Of a stretch of DNA of 64,000 nt, positions 19,879 through 28,985 are shown one piece after another. Source of the DNA: Oxalobacter aliiformigenes. GTDB lineage: Bacteria > Pseudomonadota > Gammaproteobacteria > Burkholderiales > Burkholderiaceae_D. The DNA is taken from the NCBI RefSeq assembly GCF_027116575.1, contig NZ_CP098252.1, forward strand, positions 2,170,001-2,234,000, given 5' to 3'. Position 1 is the stretch's first letter. Every line of letters starts with the position of its first letter. A program made the position numbers and the translations under genes. The notes under the pieces were generated by a model. That model was not told where the DNA came from. It saw only the letters and a program-made list of their open reading frames with translations, and did no database searches.

Positions 19879-20532
19879 ATGCGTAACGCGCGAGCAAACA
19901 TGATCGAGAACCAGATCCGTGCTGGTGGTGTTTATCTCCAGAACGTTTTTGATTCTCTTGATGCCATCAGACGTGAGGATTTCGTTCCTCCCGCCTATCA
20001 CGAATACGCTTATGCCGAGATGGAAATACCTCTGCCATACGGACAAAACATGCTGACGCCCCTGACCGAAGCACTTGTCCTGCAAGCTGTTTCCGTCAGA
20101 AAAAACGATACCGTACTGGAAATCGGAACGGGTTCCGGTTACATGGCCGCACTTCTGGCACATGGTGCCAGACATGTGACAACAATCGAGATAGAACCCG
20201 GCTTGAAAGAAATGGCCGAAAACAACTTGTCACGTTACGGAGTGGAGAACGTCCGCGTTTTATGTGAAAACGGCTTTTGCATTGAGCAATATGCTCCTGA
20301 TCGCTTATTTGATGTCATCGTATTCTCCGGCGCGGTTTCGTCCATTCCCGAAATTTTCACAAACCGTCTGGCAGACAATGGAAGAATGGCTGTCTTTTAT
20401 GCGAACAATTCCTTTGTTCAGGCCCTTTTATTACAAAAAAACTCCGCAGTTGACCAGAATATCAAGATATTATTTGAAACATCCGTAAAACCTTTGCGAG
20501 AGCAGCTTCATCATTCTCATTTTTGTTTTTGA
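19879..20532 (+). CDS. Protein-L-isoaspartate O-methyltransferase-like protein
   Basis: A 217-residue SAM-dependent methyltransferase of the PCMT family. The SAM-binding motif is VLEIGTGSGYMAALLA, with the acidic IEIEP segment after it. The N-terminal RREDFVPPAYHEYAYAEMEIPLPYGQNMLTP matches the family, but the usual substrate-loop consensus around I-S-x-P or SQP is replaced by GQNML, so repair of isoaspartate is not assured. I choose ATG 19879 over TTG 19861. The gene sits 40 bases upstream of a TolC gene, a linkage I recall from other Burkholderiales, which hints at a role linked to the envelope. Confidence 0.85.
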   Translation: MRNARANMIENQIRAGGVYLQNVFDSLDAIRREDFVPPAYHEYAYAEMEIPLPYGQNMLTPLTEALVLQAVSVRKNDTVLEIGTGSGYMAALLAHGARHVTTIEIEPGLKEMAENNLSRYGVENVRVLCENGFCIEQYAPDRLFDVIVFSGAVSSIPEIFTNRLADNGRMAVFYANNSFVQALLLQKNSAVDQNIKILFETSVKPLREQLHHSHFCF

Positions 20533-20572
20533 ACAGGATTGACATTTTTATCCGATTTCATTTGGAGTAAGT

Positions 20573-21877
20573 ATGCACTATCGCTCTGTCATACCCGTTA
20601 TCGCCGGTTGTCTTTTCACGGCCAATGTATTTGCGGCTGATCTCATGCAAACTTACATGGAAGCGCTTGCCAATGATCCGCAGTATGCAAGTGCAAGGGC
20701 AGCACTGATGGCTGGACAGGAAAAAAGTACCCAGGGACTGTCCAAATTATTGCCCAATCTGAATGCCTCCGGCAGTTACGGCAGAAATTATCTCGAAGGT
20801 CTGGATTACACGGAAAACAAATACACCATCGCACTGACCCAGCCGATATTCAACTGGGCGAACTTCCAGAATTATGCCAACAGCAAACTGGAAGTCTCTA
20901 TCAGTGAAGCGCAATTTGCCCAAGCCCAGCAAGACCTGATGATGCGTGTCGCCCAAGCCTATTTCGATGTGTTGACGGCACAGGATGTACTGACCTTTGC
21001 CCAGGCACAGAAAGCGGCTGTCGCCCAACAACTTGAACAAGCCAAGCGCAGTTTCGAGATCGGGACCGTTACGATTACCGATACCCATGAAGCGGAGGCT
21101 CGTTACAATCTGGCGGAATCGGACGAAATCGCCGCTATCAACGATCTGGAAGTCAAACGTACCGCACTGGAGCAAATCATTGGCCACCCTCCCGGAGTAC
21201 TTGATCCGTTGAAAAAGGGAGTGACATTGAGTGCCCCGGAACCGAATGTCATGTCATCATGGGTCAATTCGGCGGAAAACCAGAATTATCAGGTTGTTCA
21301 ATACCGGCTCTCCCATGAAATGGCAAAGCGCAATATTGAAATAAACAAGGCAGGGCATTATCCGACGGTCGATCTCGTCGCCTCCTATAACCATACCGAT
21401 CATGCACAATACATGATCGACAGCAATGGCGGTATCCGCGACTACAACACATCCAAAATGGTCGGCGTGCAATGGAACATCCCGATCTTTTCCGGCTTCG
21501 GCGTAACCAGCAAGGTCAAGGAATCCATTGCACTGGAAGACAAGGCCCGCAACGATCTCGAAGCATCCCGCAGAAGCGCCGCACAACTGGCCAGACAATC
21601 CTACCTCGGTGTCAACAGTGGACTATCCCAGGTCAAGGCTCTTGAAGCAGCCGAAGTATCCAGTCTTTCTTCACTGGAGTCCAACAAGCTCGGATACGAA
21701 GTCGGTGTCCGTATCAATATCGATGTGTTGAATGCAGAGCAACAGGTATTCATGACCCGTCGCGATCTGACGCAAGCCCGCAACAACACGATCATCAACG
21801 GATTGCGACTGAAACAGGCGGCCGGAACATTGAATGAAGACGATCTCAAGCGTGTCAATATGCTTTTGCAGAAATAA
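20573..21877 (+). CDS. tolC: TolC family outer membrane channel
   Basis: A 434-residue outer membrane factor with a Sec signal peptide (MHYRSVIPVIAGCLFTANVFAADL, cleavage after FAA, about residue 22). The mature protein opens with the family's DLMQTYMEALANDPQYASARAAL, has LPNLNASGSYGRNY and the second repeat's GHYPTVDLVASYNHTD. Unlike the lipoprotein at 18363 it has no lipobox after a proper lipoprotein signal. It would serve as exit duct for type I secretion or RND pumps encoded elsewhere. It is probably co-transcribed with the methyltransferase gene. Confidence 0.94.
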   Translation: MHYRSVIPVIAGCLFTANVFAADLMQTYMEALANDPQYASARAALMAGQEKSTQGLSKLLPNLNASGSYGRNYLEGLDYTENKYTIALTQPIFNWANFQNYANSKLEVSISEAQFAQAQQDLMMRVAQAYFDVLTAQDVLTFAQAQKAAVAQQLEQAKRSFEIGTVTITDTHEAEARYNLAESDEIAAINDLEVKRTALEQIIGHPPGVLDPLKKGVTLSAPEPNVMSSWVNSAENQNYQVVQYRLSHEMAKRNIEINKAGHYPTVDLVASYNHTDHAQYMIDSNGGIRDYNTSKMVGVQWNIPIFSGFGVTSKVKESIALEDKARNDLEASRRSAAQLARQSYLGVNSGLSQVKALEAAEVSSLSSLESNKLGYEVGVRINIDVLNAEQQVFMTRRDLTQARNNTIINGLRLKQAAGTLNEDDLKRVNMLLQK

Positions 21878-21957
21878 GTAGCTTGTCACATCATTCAGGA
21901 TTTCGTATAATTTCAAATTCCTTGAAGTGCTTGGTATAATTTGGCATTTCAGGCAAT

Positions 21958-22034
21958 GGTGGACGTAGCTCAGTTGGTAGAGTCCAGGATTGTGATTCCT
22001 GTTGTCGTGGGTTCGAGCCCCATCGTCCACCCCA
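21958..22034 (+). tRNA. tRNA-His (anticodon GTG)
   Basis: A full cloverleaf can be drawn: acceptor GTGGACG/CGTCCAC with the extra 5' G(-1) paired to C73, as expected for tRNA-His; D arm GCTCAGTTGGTAGAGT; anticodon stem CAGGA/TCCTG with anticodon GTG at 21992-21994; T arm GTGGGTTCGAGCCCCAT. The CCA end is encoded. Confidence 0.97.
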
Positions 22035-22042
22035 GAATATAC

Positions 22043-22074
22043 AAAAAAGCCCGGATAAATCTCCGGGCTTTTTT
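22043..22074. terminator. Bidirectional terminator between tRNA-His and the ABC operon
   Basis: AAAAAAGCCCGG and CCGGGCTTTTTT form a 12-bp stem around an 8-base loop, with T-runs on both strands. It ends the tRNA-His transcript 9 bases after the CCA and overlaps the stop codon of the leftward ATPase gene, so it also serves that operon. Confidence 0.93.
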
Positions 22075-22789
22075 ACTGTGCCTTATATCGATAAACAAGA
22101 TCTTCCTTTTTCAGCGTCGGACAGGTGATTTCCTGCAAACACCCGTCTTGCATGACACATATCCGTTGATCCAGACTCACAGCATCCAGTTCATGCGTTA
22201 CCACCAGTAAAGTCATGCCTTTTGAATGGATTCTCTCCAGCAAATTCATGATGGTACGAATGGATGCCACATCCAGATCGCTTGTCGGTTCATCGGCAAT
22301 GAGAATTTTCGGAGAATTTATCAATGCCCGTGCGATGGCAACACGACGCTGTTCTCCTCCTGAAAGCTGGGAAGGATACATATTGCGCAGATGAGCGGCC
22401 CCGACTTCATTTAACAAATAATCGGCACGTCCAGTGATATCGTCATGACTGCCGACAGAAAGATAATAAGGCAGGCGTACATTGTCCAGGATGGAAAAAT
22501 TGTCCAGCAGGCTGTTTCCCTGGGGGATATAGCCTATCCACGAATTTCTTATCATTGACATCCTGCGGTCATCAAGCTGGGTCAGATTTCGGCCAAGCAA
22601 AACAATATTTCCTTCATCCGGTTTCAGCAATCCGGTAACAAGATTCAGAAACGTTGTCTTGCCACTTCCCGAACGACCAATAATCTGCACCAGATCACCT
22701 TGTTCGACAGCAAGATCGATTTCATTAACAGCTCGAAACAGTACGCCGTTACGCTGGAATTTCTTTGTCAGTCCATTGATTTTCAGCAT
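22073..22789 (-). CDS. ABC transporter ATP-binding protein (MacB/LolD type)
   Basis: A 238-residue ATPase with Walker A GRSGSGKTT at 38-46, Q-loop in IPQGNSLLDN, signature LSGGEQRR and Walker B ILIADEPTSDLD. It belongs to the subfamily that pairs with FtsX/MacB-like permeases. It overlaps the start-proximal permease gene by 7 bases and is the last gene of the leftward P19-DUF2318 locus. The substrate is unknown; position suggests a link to iron uptake or heme/thiol chemistry in the periplasm. Confidence 0.93.
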   Translation of the reverse strand: MLKINGLTKKFQRNGVLFRAVNEIDLAVEQGDLVQIIGRSGSGKTTFLNLVTGLLKPDEGNIVLLGRNLTQLDDRRMSMIRNSWIGYIPQGNSLLDNFSILDNVRLPYYLSVGSHDDITGRADYLLNEVGAAHLRNMYPSQLSGGEQRRVAIARALINSPKILIADEPTSDLDVASIRTIMNLLERIHSKGMTLLVVTHELDAVSLDQRICVMQDGCLQEITCPTLKKEDLVYRYKAQ

Positions 22790-24003
22790 GATCCGTTTCC
22801 TCTAACGGCAAATGAAATATCCATCCGCCCCAACCGACAGACAGAATAGAAGCAGGACAATGGGCCAATACCGACGGACAGAATCAGACTGAAAAGGGCC
22901 ATCCCTGCCATTTTTCCATACGCTGGCAACAGAAACGGCAATTTAACTGCCATACTGATCAGTGTACTGAATGGAAAAAGAACCAGACAGGCCAAAAACA
23001 GCCCACACAATGCACCGCCAGTACTGACCATTAGTGATTCCGTCAATAAAATACGGTTCAGTTTCTTTCTGGACGCGCCAAGAATGCGCAACAGGCCGAA
23101 TTCCCTTTTTCTTTCATTGACAATCATCGAAAAGACCAATGCCAGCACGCCCAATGCCGTTATCCATAACAAACCCGCCACACCAAAAGCGACATACGAA
23201 AAAGCATTCAATCGGGACGATATTCCACTGAACATGTTCTTCGTCATGATCATGTCCAGATTGTAGTCCATTGCATATTTGAAAAGGATCTCATTGGCGA
23301 CTTTGCGTGGCTCAAATCCGGATTTGACATTGACCATCATGGTTGAAACGACGGGATGATCCGTTTTTATGCCATAAAGTGGAGCGATTTCCAGTTTTTC
23401 GATCATTTTCCTGGCCGTCGCCATATTCAGAAAAACGGATGTATCGAACCCCATTCCGGTACTGTCAAGTCGGGCAGCGATCCTGTATGGTTTTCCGAAG
23501 AAGGTGATTTCATCCCCTACTTTTCCCGCAACTTTATATCCGACAATCACTTCCCCATCACGAAGATCATGATGCAAGGTCCCGTCAATCCACGGCTGGA
23601 TCACAAAATCGGATTGCGGCTCAAAACCGATAAGCTGGACAGGAAGCGAACAACAGGCGGCCTGAAGAGATGCGATAAAAATCTGTGATGAAACATTCCC
23701 GACACCAGGAAAAGACCGTATTTTCTCTTCCAGTTGCTGATCCAGATAAAATGTACTGGGTTCACCGCGTAACAGGGCACTTTGCAGCTGCTTTTCATAA
23801 CCATACGGAATGATCATCAGATCGGCTCCCAGTCTTTTCGACATGCTTTCCATCCCGCTTTTGATACTGCCGGACAATACGGAACCACTGAACAGAACAA
23901 ACGCAAACATGGCAACAATAAAAATCTGTCCGAATGTTCTGAACGGTTTCCGCCTGATATTTTCAAAAGCGATCCGGTATGTCGTTAAAGGTCTGCTTTT
24001 CAT
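22783..24003 (-). CDS. ABC transporter permease, FtsX/MacB fold
   Basis: A 406-residue permease. The first membrane helix is near residues 25-48 (RTFGQIFIVAMFAFVLFSGSVLSGSI), followed by a large extracytoplasmic MacB-PCD-like domain (residues about 50-260) and three C-terminal helices. The motif ERKREFGLLRILGASRKKL is the FtsX-type coupling helix. The start at ATG 24003 is fixed by an ATGA overlap with the DUF4418 gene; longer frames are in that gene's shadow. It pairs with the ATPase at 22073-22789. Confidence 0.92.
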   Translation of the reverse strand: MKSRPLTTYRIAFENIRRKPFRTFGQIFIVAMFAFVLFSGSVLSGSIKSGMESMSKRLGADLMIIPYGYEKQLQSALLRGEPSTFYLDQQLEEKIRSFPGVGNVSSQIFIASLQAACCSLPVQLIGFEPQSDFVIQPWIDGTLHHDLRDGEVIVGYKVAGKVGDEITFFGKPYRIAARLDSTGMGFDTSVFLNMATARKMIEKLEIAPLYGIKTDHPVVSTMMVNVKSGFEPRKVANEILFKYAMDYNLDMIMTKNMFSGISSRLNAFSYVAFGVAGLLWITALGVLALVFSMIVNERKREFGLLRILGASRKKLNRILLTESLMVSTGGALCGLFLACLVLFPFSTLISMAVKLPFLLPAYGKMAGMALFSLILSVGIGPLSCFYSVCRLGRMDISFAVRGNGSC

Positions 24004-24437
24004 GATGGAAATGCAATACATGATTCTTTGCGGATCCGGAGATAAAACACATTTCCCAGGCCGACCAGCAACAACAATACACAAACGACCAGAATGGCCG
24101 GCAACATTCCGACACGACAGGGCATCGTACCGCCGGCACAAACGCCAATCAGAACGGTCGGTACCGCCATTGTCAGAATAGCGGTAACAACTACGACCAA
24201 AGAGAGGCCAAGACGGGCAAACACGGACTTCATCATACCGAGCAGAATACCTTCAAACACGATAAACAATCCGAGACTCATCGCCATTTGACCGGACCAG
24301 TGACATTTCATCGGAATATGCATGCCTGATGCGGTCTCAATCCATGCGGAACAGGGAGGCAACAAAAATTGGGTTACGACAGCCAGAAGCCCTCCCAAAA
24401 AAACAACGATACTACTTACAAACGAACGGTTACTCAT
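24000..24437 (-). CDS. DUF4418 family membrane protein
   Basis: A 145-residue protein with four predicted membrane helices. The conserved elements I recognise are MKCHWSGQ after the first helix and a Cys-rich turn CAGGTMPCRVGMLP between helices three and four; together with Cys29 these give extracytoplasmic Cys and His residues that could bind metal or form disulfides. The function of the family is unknown. It is coupled by overlap to the permease at 22783-24003 and lies 7 bases after the ATPase at 24445, inside the iron-linked cluster. Confidence 0.88.
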   Translation of the reverse strand: MSNRSFVSSIVVFLGGLLAVVTQFLLPPCSAWIETASGMHIPMKCHWSGQMAMSLGLFIVFEGILLGMMKSVFARLGLSLVVVVTAILTMAVPTVLIGVCAGGTMPCRVGMLPAILVVCVLLLLVGLGNVFYLRIRKESCIAFPS

Positions 24438-24444
24438 TTTATTC

Positions 24445-25152
24445 TCACTCAGTTATTTCAAATTCCGCTGCGGCAACCCTAGCTTCCCTGGACTCGGAAT
24501 ATTTCACAATATGACCATGTTCCAGCACGATATGCCGTTCAGCATGCGCCGCCACTTCCAGAGAATGGGTTACCATCACAATAGAACTGCCTTCTTCATG
24601 AAGTTGCCGGAATATATCCATAACGATTTCCTCGTTTTCTCCATCCAGATTCCCTGTCGGCTCATCAGCCAGAATCAGCTTGGGATAATTGATCAGCGCC
24701 CTGGCAATACAGACTCTCTGTTGCTCACCCCCTGACAACTGGTTTGGCAAATGCTTCGCTCTCTGCCCGAGACCAACCCGTTCAAGCGCCTTCAGGGCTT
24801 CCTTCTCATCAACCATACTGTGGTAGTACTGGGCCATCATGACGTTTTCCAGTGCCGTCAAATAGGAAATCAGATGAAACTGTTGGAAAATCAGTCCGAT
24901 TTTGTCGCGACGTATTTCGGTAAGATCCCGTGAAGAAGTCACTGTCAGATCCTGACCGTCCAGAATGACGGTTCCGAAAGACGGTTTATCCATACAACCG
25001 ATAATATTCATCATGGTCGTTTTACCGGAACCGGAAGGCCCCATGATAGCCAGCCACTCCCCTTCTCTCACTGCCAGATTGATGTCCCGTAACGCGTGAA
25101 CCGTACCGTAGACCATCGATACGTCCTTTAACTCCAGAATGTTCTTTTTCAT
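24445..25152 (-). CDS. ABC transporter ATP-binding protein (MacB/LolD type)
   Basis: A 235-residue ATPase with Walker A GPSGSGKTT at 38-46, Q-loop IFQQFHLI, signature LSGGEQQR and Walker B LILADEPTGNLD. It is the first of two ATPases in the cluster and lies two bases after the frameshifted permease, so it most likely energises the permeases at 25155-26298 and 26307-27611. The C-terminal tail is short. It resembles the ATPase that follows two permeases in the Campylobacter p19 locus. Confidence 0.93.
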   Translation of the reverse strand: MKKNILELKDVSMVYGTVHALRDINLAVREGEWLAIMGPSGSGKTTMMNIIGCMDKPSFGTVILDGQDLTVTSSRDLTEIRRDKIGLIFQQFHLISYLTALENVMMAQYYHSMVDEKEALKALERVGLGQRAKHLPNQLSGGEQQRVCIARALINYPKLILADEPTGNLDGENEEIVMDIFRQLHEEGSSIVMVTHSLEVAAHAERHIVLEHGHIVKYSESREARVAAAEFEITE

Positions 25153-25154
25153 AC

Positions 25155-26298
25155 TTACTCACCTCGCAAAACAAGAGCCGGCTCGATACGAACCGCTCTT
25201 CTGACGGGCAATATGCAAGCGATTACCGTCACAACGACAGATAAACCCAGCGTTATGACAATAACGGCAGGTACAATCGAAACCGACCGTCCAAACACAC
25301 TGAAACTGATGGCCGATGCAAAGAAATATCCCATCACACATCCAAGACATCCTCCCAGCACTCCCAGAACGATTCCAGTTCCCATGAACTCCGACACAAT
25401 ACTTCTGTTTTCGGCTCCGATCGCTTTTTTCAGACCGATTTCTTTACGGCGTTCCATAACCATGGCCATCATTGTCGTCGCGACACAAATCATGGTCAGC
25501 ATGAGAATAACGGCAGTCACCAGATAAACCAGCATCTGCAACTTTTTCCAGCACGGTCGTTTCCGACCGGGTAATCCGTTTGACAAGCCGGGGAACGATA
25601 TCCGGAGTATCCCGCTCAATATGTTGACGGTATAATTCGAGTTCTCCTGCGGGAGCGGCGACACTTAATTCCATTATTTCGACCGTGTCCGGAGTTTCCA
25701 GCAAGCCATTCAACAAATGCATGTCAAGAAAAACGAAGCCGTCTTCCTTGCCACCTGTTTTCAAAATACCTGCTATAGTCAGTTCCTGTCTGAAAGGCTT
25801 TCCATTCTCGTTCTTGCCCGCGACATTGACCACCTCTCCCGGCTTCAGCTTGGTCATTTCCGCTATATCATGCCCGACCAGTATTTCATTGTCATTTTTC
25901 GGATAGTTTCCATCGACTTGCCAATAAGGCCTTGTCTTTTCTACCTGCAGAAAATCGGTCCCTGCTCCGGTCAGTGGCAAATGGTTCATTGTCAGCGATT
26001 TGTATCGCCAGGGTGCCGCTCCGACGATTTTTTCCTGTGGAATTTCTTTTACAACACTCTCTATGACAGATAAATTCATCGCTGTCCTGCCCTCTGCCGG
26101 GACGAAAATCATATTGGCCCCATAAGATCGCATCTCACGCCCCATCTGCTCCGGAATATCCCGATAAACCGTCATCATCCCCATCAATACAGCTGCACCA
26201 ATAGCGACAGCCAGCAAAGCTGTCAGCATCCGGCTCTTTCTTCGAACCAGAGAACTGAACAACATTTTGAAAAATAACGTACGCTTTTTTGAAAACAC
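25155..26298 (-). pseudogene. ABC transporter permease (FtsX/MacB fold), disrupted by a frameshift
   Basis: Two overlapping frames together make one permease of about 380 residues. The first (26298 to 25444) starts MFSKKRTLFFKMLFSSLVRRKSRM, with the first membrane helix and the periplasmic domain, and reads TTVLEK before losing homology. The second continues KLQMLVYLVTAVILMLTMI, then ERRKEIGLKKAIGAE and the last helices to a stop at 25155. Removing one base from the T5 run at 25543-25547 (A5 on the coding strand) restores one frame, turning E-K-V-A-D into E-K-L-Q-M. It may be a true mutation, a sequencing error in a homopolymer, or slippage. All flanking genes are intact. Confidence 0.88.
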
Positions 26299-26306
26299 GG
26301 GATGAC

Positions 26307-27611
26307 CTACCTTCCATGCAAAACCCGGTTGGGCTCAAGCGAAAGAAGAACCCTTAAGGCTGGCAAACTGCCGACGACAGCCACCGCGATAACGATCAGA
26401 ACGACAATCGGGATAACGACAGCCTTCAATGCGATACTGACGCCAAAAACCGAATGACCGATAACCTGTGCCAATCCAAGTCCCACTCCATAACCGATTA
26501 TTCCGCCAATAAAAGACATAGCGAGTATCTCGGACAGAATCAGAATGGACACCGCGCCATTTGTGGCTCCTATTGCTTTCATCAGTCCGATTTCGGTATT
26601 TCTTTCCATAACACTCATCGAGACCAGATTCGATATTCCCAGCGCGGAACAAGCCAGACTCAATACCGTCAACAACAACATCAGCAATTTGATCTTGCTT
26701 AGAATGGTTCCTTCAGACTCAGATACCTGCAAAACAGGTTTTGCCTTTACATTGGTCAGTACTTCCTCGATCTGATAAGCAATAGCACTGATATACGCCG
26801 TACAATACCAGGTGTCCCATTCTTTGCGCGACAAACTGTTCGGATCTTCTGCGGCACGTCGCGAAAGTTCGTTATCCGGTGTCGTCAACGCACTCACTTC
26901 AACCCGTTGAACCAACCTGTCATGTCCAGACATTTTTTGTACCAGTTTCAACGGAACAAAAATCTGCTCGTCCTCGCTACCTCCACTATAAAACGTCGAA
27001 CGAACGGTCAACCATTCCGAACGCTGGTTATCCGGAGAAAAGACACGGATTCTGTCCCCCCGACTGATTTTGAGTCTTTCAGCCAGTACACCCCCTACCA
27101 TGGCCCCTTCTGCATCCGAATCACTGGACCAGTTTCCGGAAACTTCCCACCACGATTTCATGTGACGCATTCCGGTATTGATAACATCGCCTGTCGGCAA
27201 ATCCAGTTTTTTGTCGAACCATGTTCCAACCAGTACGACAGGCTCTGAAGCCCCCTCAAGCCGGACAGTCAAATCAAGATAGGGGGTGAAATCAACAATA
27301 TTATTGGCCCAGAAAATGGTTTTCATTTTTCCAAGTTCATTTTCCGCAATGAACTTGTCTGCCACACCGGCACCCTTGTCGATTCCATACAGATCGCCCA
27401 ACATGGATGCTCCACGAGGAATGACATTCAAATTGGCGCCATAGGTTTTAAGTTCCTGGTTGATTTTATCTTCTACGTCCATTACGACATTCAGCATGGC
27501 CGTCGAAAGCGAAACACCCAGCGCCATAGTCAATGCGATCATCAAAACTTTTCTTTTTTGCCGGAGCAGAGCGCTCTTCAGCATTCTCAAGAACATTTCC
27601 GACTCCTTCAT
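26307..27611 (-). CDS. ABC transporter permease, FtsX/MacB fold
   Basis: A 434-residue permease. The N-terminal helix (about residues 20-42, RKVLMIALTMALGVSLSTAMLNVVM) is followed by a large extracytoplasmic domain and three C-terminal helices; the coupling helix reads SVMERNTEIGLMKAIGATNGAV. It starts within the end of the DUF2318 gene (4-base overlap) and precedes the frameshifted permease, so the two are expected to form a heterodimer. The start could also be Met6. Confidence 0.92.
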   Translation of the reverse strand: MKESEMFLRMLKSALLRQKRKVLMIALTMALGVSLSTAMLNVVMDVEDKINQELKTYGANLNVIPRGASMLGDLYGIDKGAGVADKFIAENELGKMKTIFWANNIVDFTPYLDLTVRLEGASEPVVLVGTWFDKKLDLPTGDVINTGMRHMKSWWEVSGNWSSDSDAEGAMVGGVLAERLKISRGDRIRVFSPDNQRSEWLTVRSTFYSGGSEDEQIFVPLKLVQKMSGHDRLVQRVEVSALTTPDNELSRRAAEDPNSLSRKEWDTWYCTAYISAIAYQIEEVLTNVKAKPVLQVSESEGTILSKIKLLMLLLTVLSLACSALGISNLVSMSVMERNTEIGLMKAIGATNGAVSILILSEILAMSFIGGIIGYGVGLGLAQVIGHSVFGVSIALKAVVIPIVVLIVIAVAVVGSLPALRVLLSLEPNRVLHGR

Positions 27612-28858
27612 TCAAAACGATAGGCTTCTGCATCCAGATTGGCGGCATCAATCACAATCCTTCCACCAGTTATTTCATGATCGAGCGGAACCGGATTACA
27701 GCCACCGGGCATTCCAATCGTCCCGATATTCATAACGACATCACAGAGAATGCAGACAATCTGCCCATTTCTTTCGTAATAGCCGCTTGCCCCACAAATA
27801 TCGCATGCATCCAGTGCAACACCATAAGCCGACTCACTCTTTCGGATAACAATATAGCGAACTTGCGTACCGTCCTCTGTCGTGTAACTGAAACGGTGCA
27901 AATGTCCGTCGTTAACCGATTCAAGCGGAATTTCGATTTTGTTATCACTGACTGCCAGCTCAACCGGCGGCGACAGCTCGACAGTCCGGTTATTCATCCA
28001 CACTCCGACAGTCATAATGACAAAGGCGGTAATGACAAATAGAACACAAAAAGCACTCCATCCTACCCGCCTTTTCGATCCAGCTCTTTTTTTACGCAAT
28101 ACGGCTGGGTTTTCACCTGTAAATACGGCCCTCTTGTTCGAGACTATATTTCCCAGACATGACAGGATCACCGCCAGTAAAAGGGCATAAACAAGACCGT
28201 TCTGGTATTCCAGCAAAAAAAGAAGCAGATTGACCAATATTTCATTCTGCATCAAACGGCTTCTCAACATCAGAATCTGGAAAAACAGAACAAAATACTC
28301 TGCTGCAAAAAAGAGCAAAACAAAAGCAAATGTCTTGCGTGCCAAGCTGTCACTTGCTTTTTCCAGTACCCGGCTGACACACAGACCACCGGCAAGGGAA
28401 AGAATGATTGCCAGTGAATAGCCGATAACCTTGAACAAGACTTCGGCATGGAAAATGCTGTCCAGTCCGACAGCGAACTCAAATGGATACAGAAACAGAT
28501 CTGGCAATGCATACGAAAGACATGCCAAAACAATGACTGTCGTTATAAAACCGGTCCAACGGTCTTTTAACGGGGAAACAGTATTTTTCGCACGAAAACC
28601 CACTGAAAATACAAGGGCGACTTCAGCAACAAAAGCTGTTACCAAAAAGAAGAAATTGTAATATTCCCGAACAAAAACATTCGTATTGAGCCTGAGAATA
28701 GCGGCTACGACGGAAAATACCAGCGATACGAAAAATCCCCAGACAAAACCACGTTTGTATTTTCGTGATTCTTCGCGATTGAAGAATCCATATAGTGTCC
28801 CCAACACCGTCAATGCCGGAAACAACGTGAATATAACCTGAATAAGATACTGCAGCAT
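27608..28858 (-). CDS. DUF2318 Fe-S-containing membrane protein
   Basis: A 416-residue protein. The N-terminal half has about eight membrane helices, and the C-terminal half is a soluble domain with a cysteine cluster: CDICG, CILCD and GGCNP, i.e. CxxC, CxxC and a fifth Cys, the hallmark of DUF2318, expected to bind metal or heme/Fe-S on the outer face. The start at ATG 28858 (MLQYLIQVIF) is preferred over one nine codons upstream. In Campylobacter a homologue lies in the p19-ftr1 iron uptake locus between p19 and the two permeases, the same order as here. An oxidoreductase role in ferrous/ferric handling is inference. Confidence 0.9.
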   Translation of the reverse strand: MLQYLIQVIFTLFPALTVLGTLYGFFNREESRKYKRGFVWGFFVSLVFSVVAAILRLNTNVFVREYYNFFFLVTAFVAEVALVFSVGFRAKNTVSPLKDRWTGFITTVIVLACLSYALPDLFLYPFEFAVGLDSIFHAEVLFKVIGYSLAIILSLAGGLCVSRVLEKASDSLARKTFAFVLLFFAAEYFVLFFQILMLRSRLMQNEILVNLLLFLLEYQNGLVYALLLAVILSCLGNIVSNKRAVFTGENPAVLRKKRAGSKRRVGWSAFCVLFVITAFVIMTVGVWMNNRTVELSPPVELAVSDNKIEIPLESVNDGHLHRFSYTTEDGTQVRYIVIRKSESAYGVALDACDICGASGYYERNGQIVCILCDVVMNIGTIGMPGGCNPVPLDHEITGGRIVIDAANLDAEAYRFE

Positions 28859-28942
28859 GCTACGCCCGAAACGGCACAGGCCCATTTTATCCTGTCGATA
28901 AAAATGTTCCAGGCACCCGATTTAAGCAGAAAAAAAAATATC

Positions 28943-28973
28943 AAAAAGGGTGAAACAGTCTTTCACCCTTTCA
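28943..28973 (-). terminator. Terminator or attenuator between the P19 gene and the DUF2318 gene
   Basis: AAAGGGTGAAA and TTTCACCCTTT form an 11-bp stem with a 5-base loop at 28945-28971. On the minus strand it is followed by TTTTTGATA and then a run of nine T. It would end most P19 transcripts and let a fraction continue into the DUF2318-ABC genes. Confidence 0.85.
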
Positions 28974-28985
28974 CTTTTGAAGAAC

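Noticed and set aside
25524-25560. Programmed -1 ribosomal frameshift in the permease
   Set aside because: The second frame is +1 relative to the first, and the site GGAAAAAG is not a proper X-XXY-YYZ heptamer in the reading frame.
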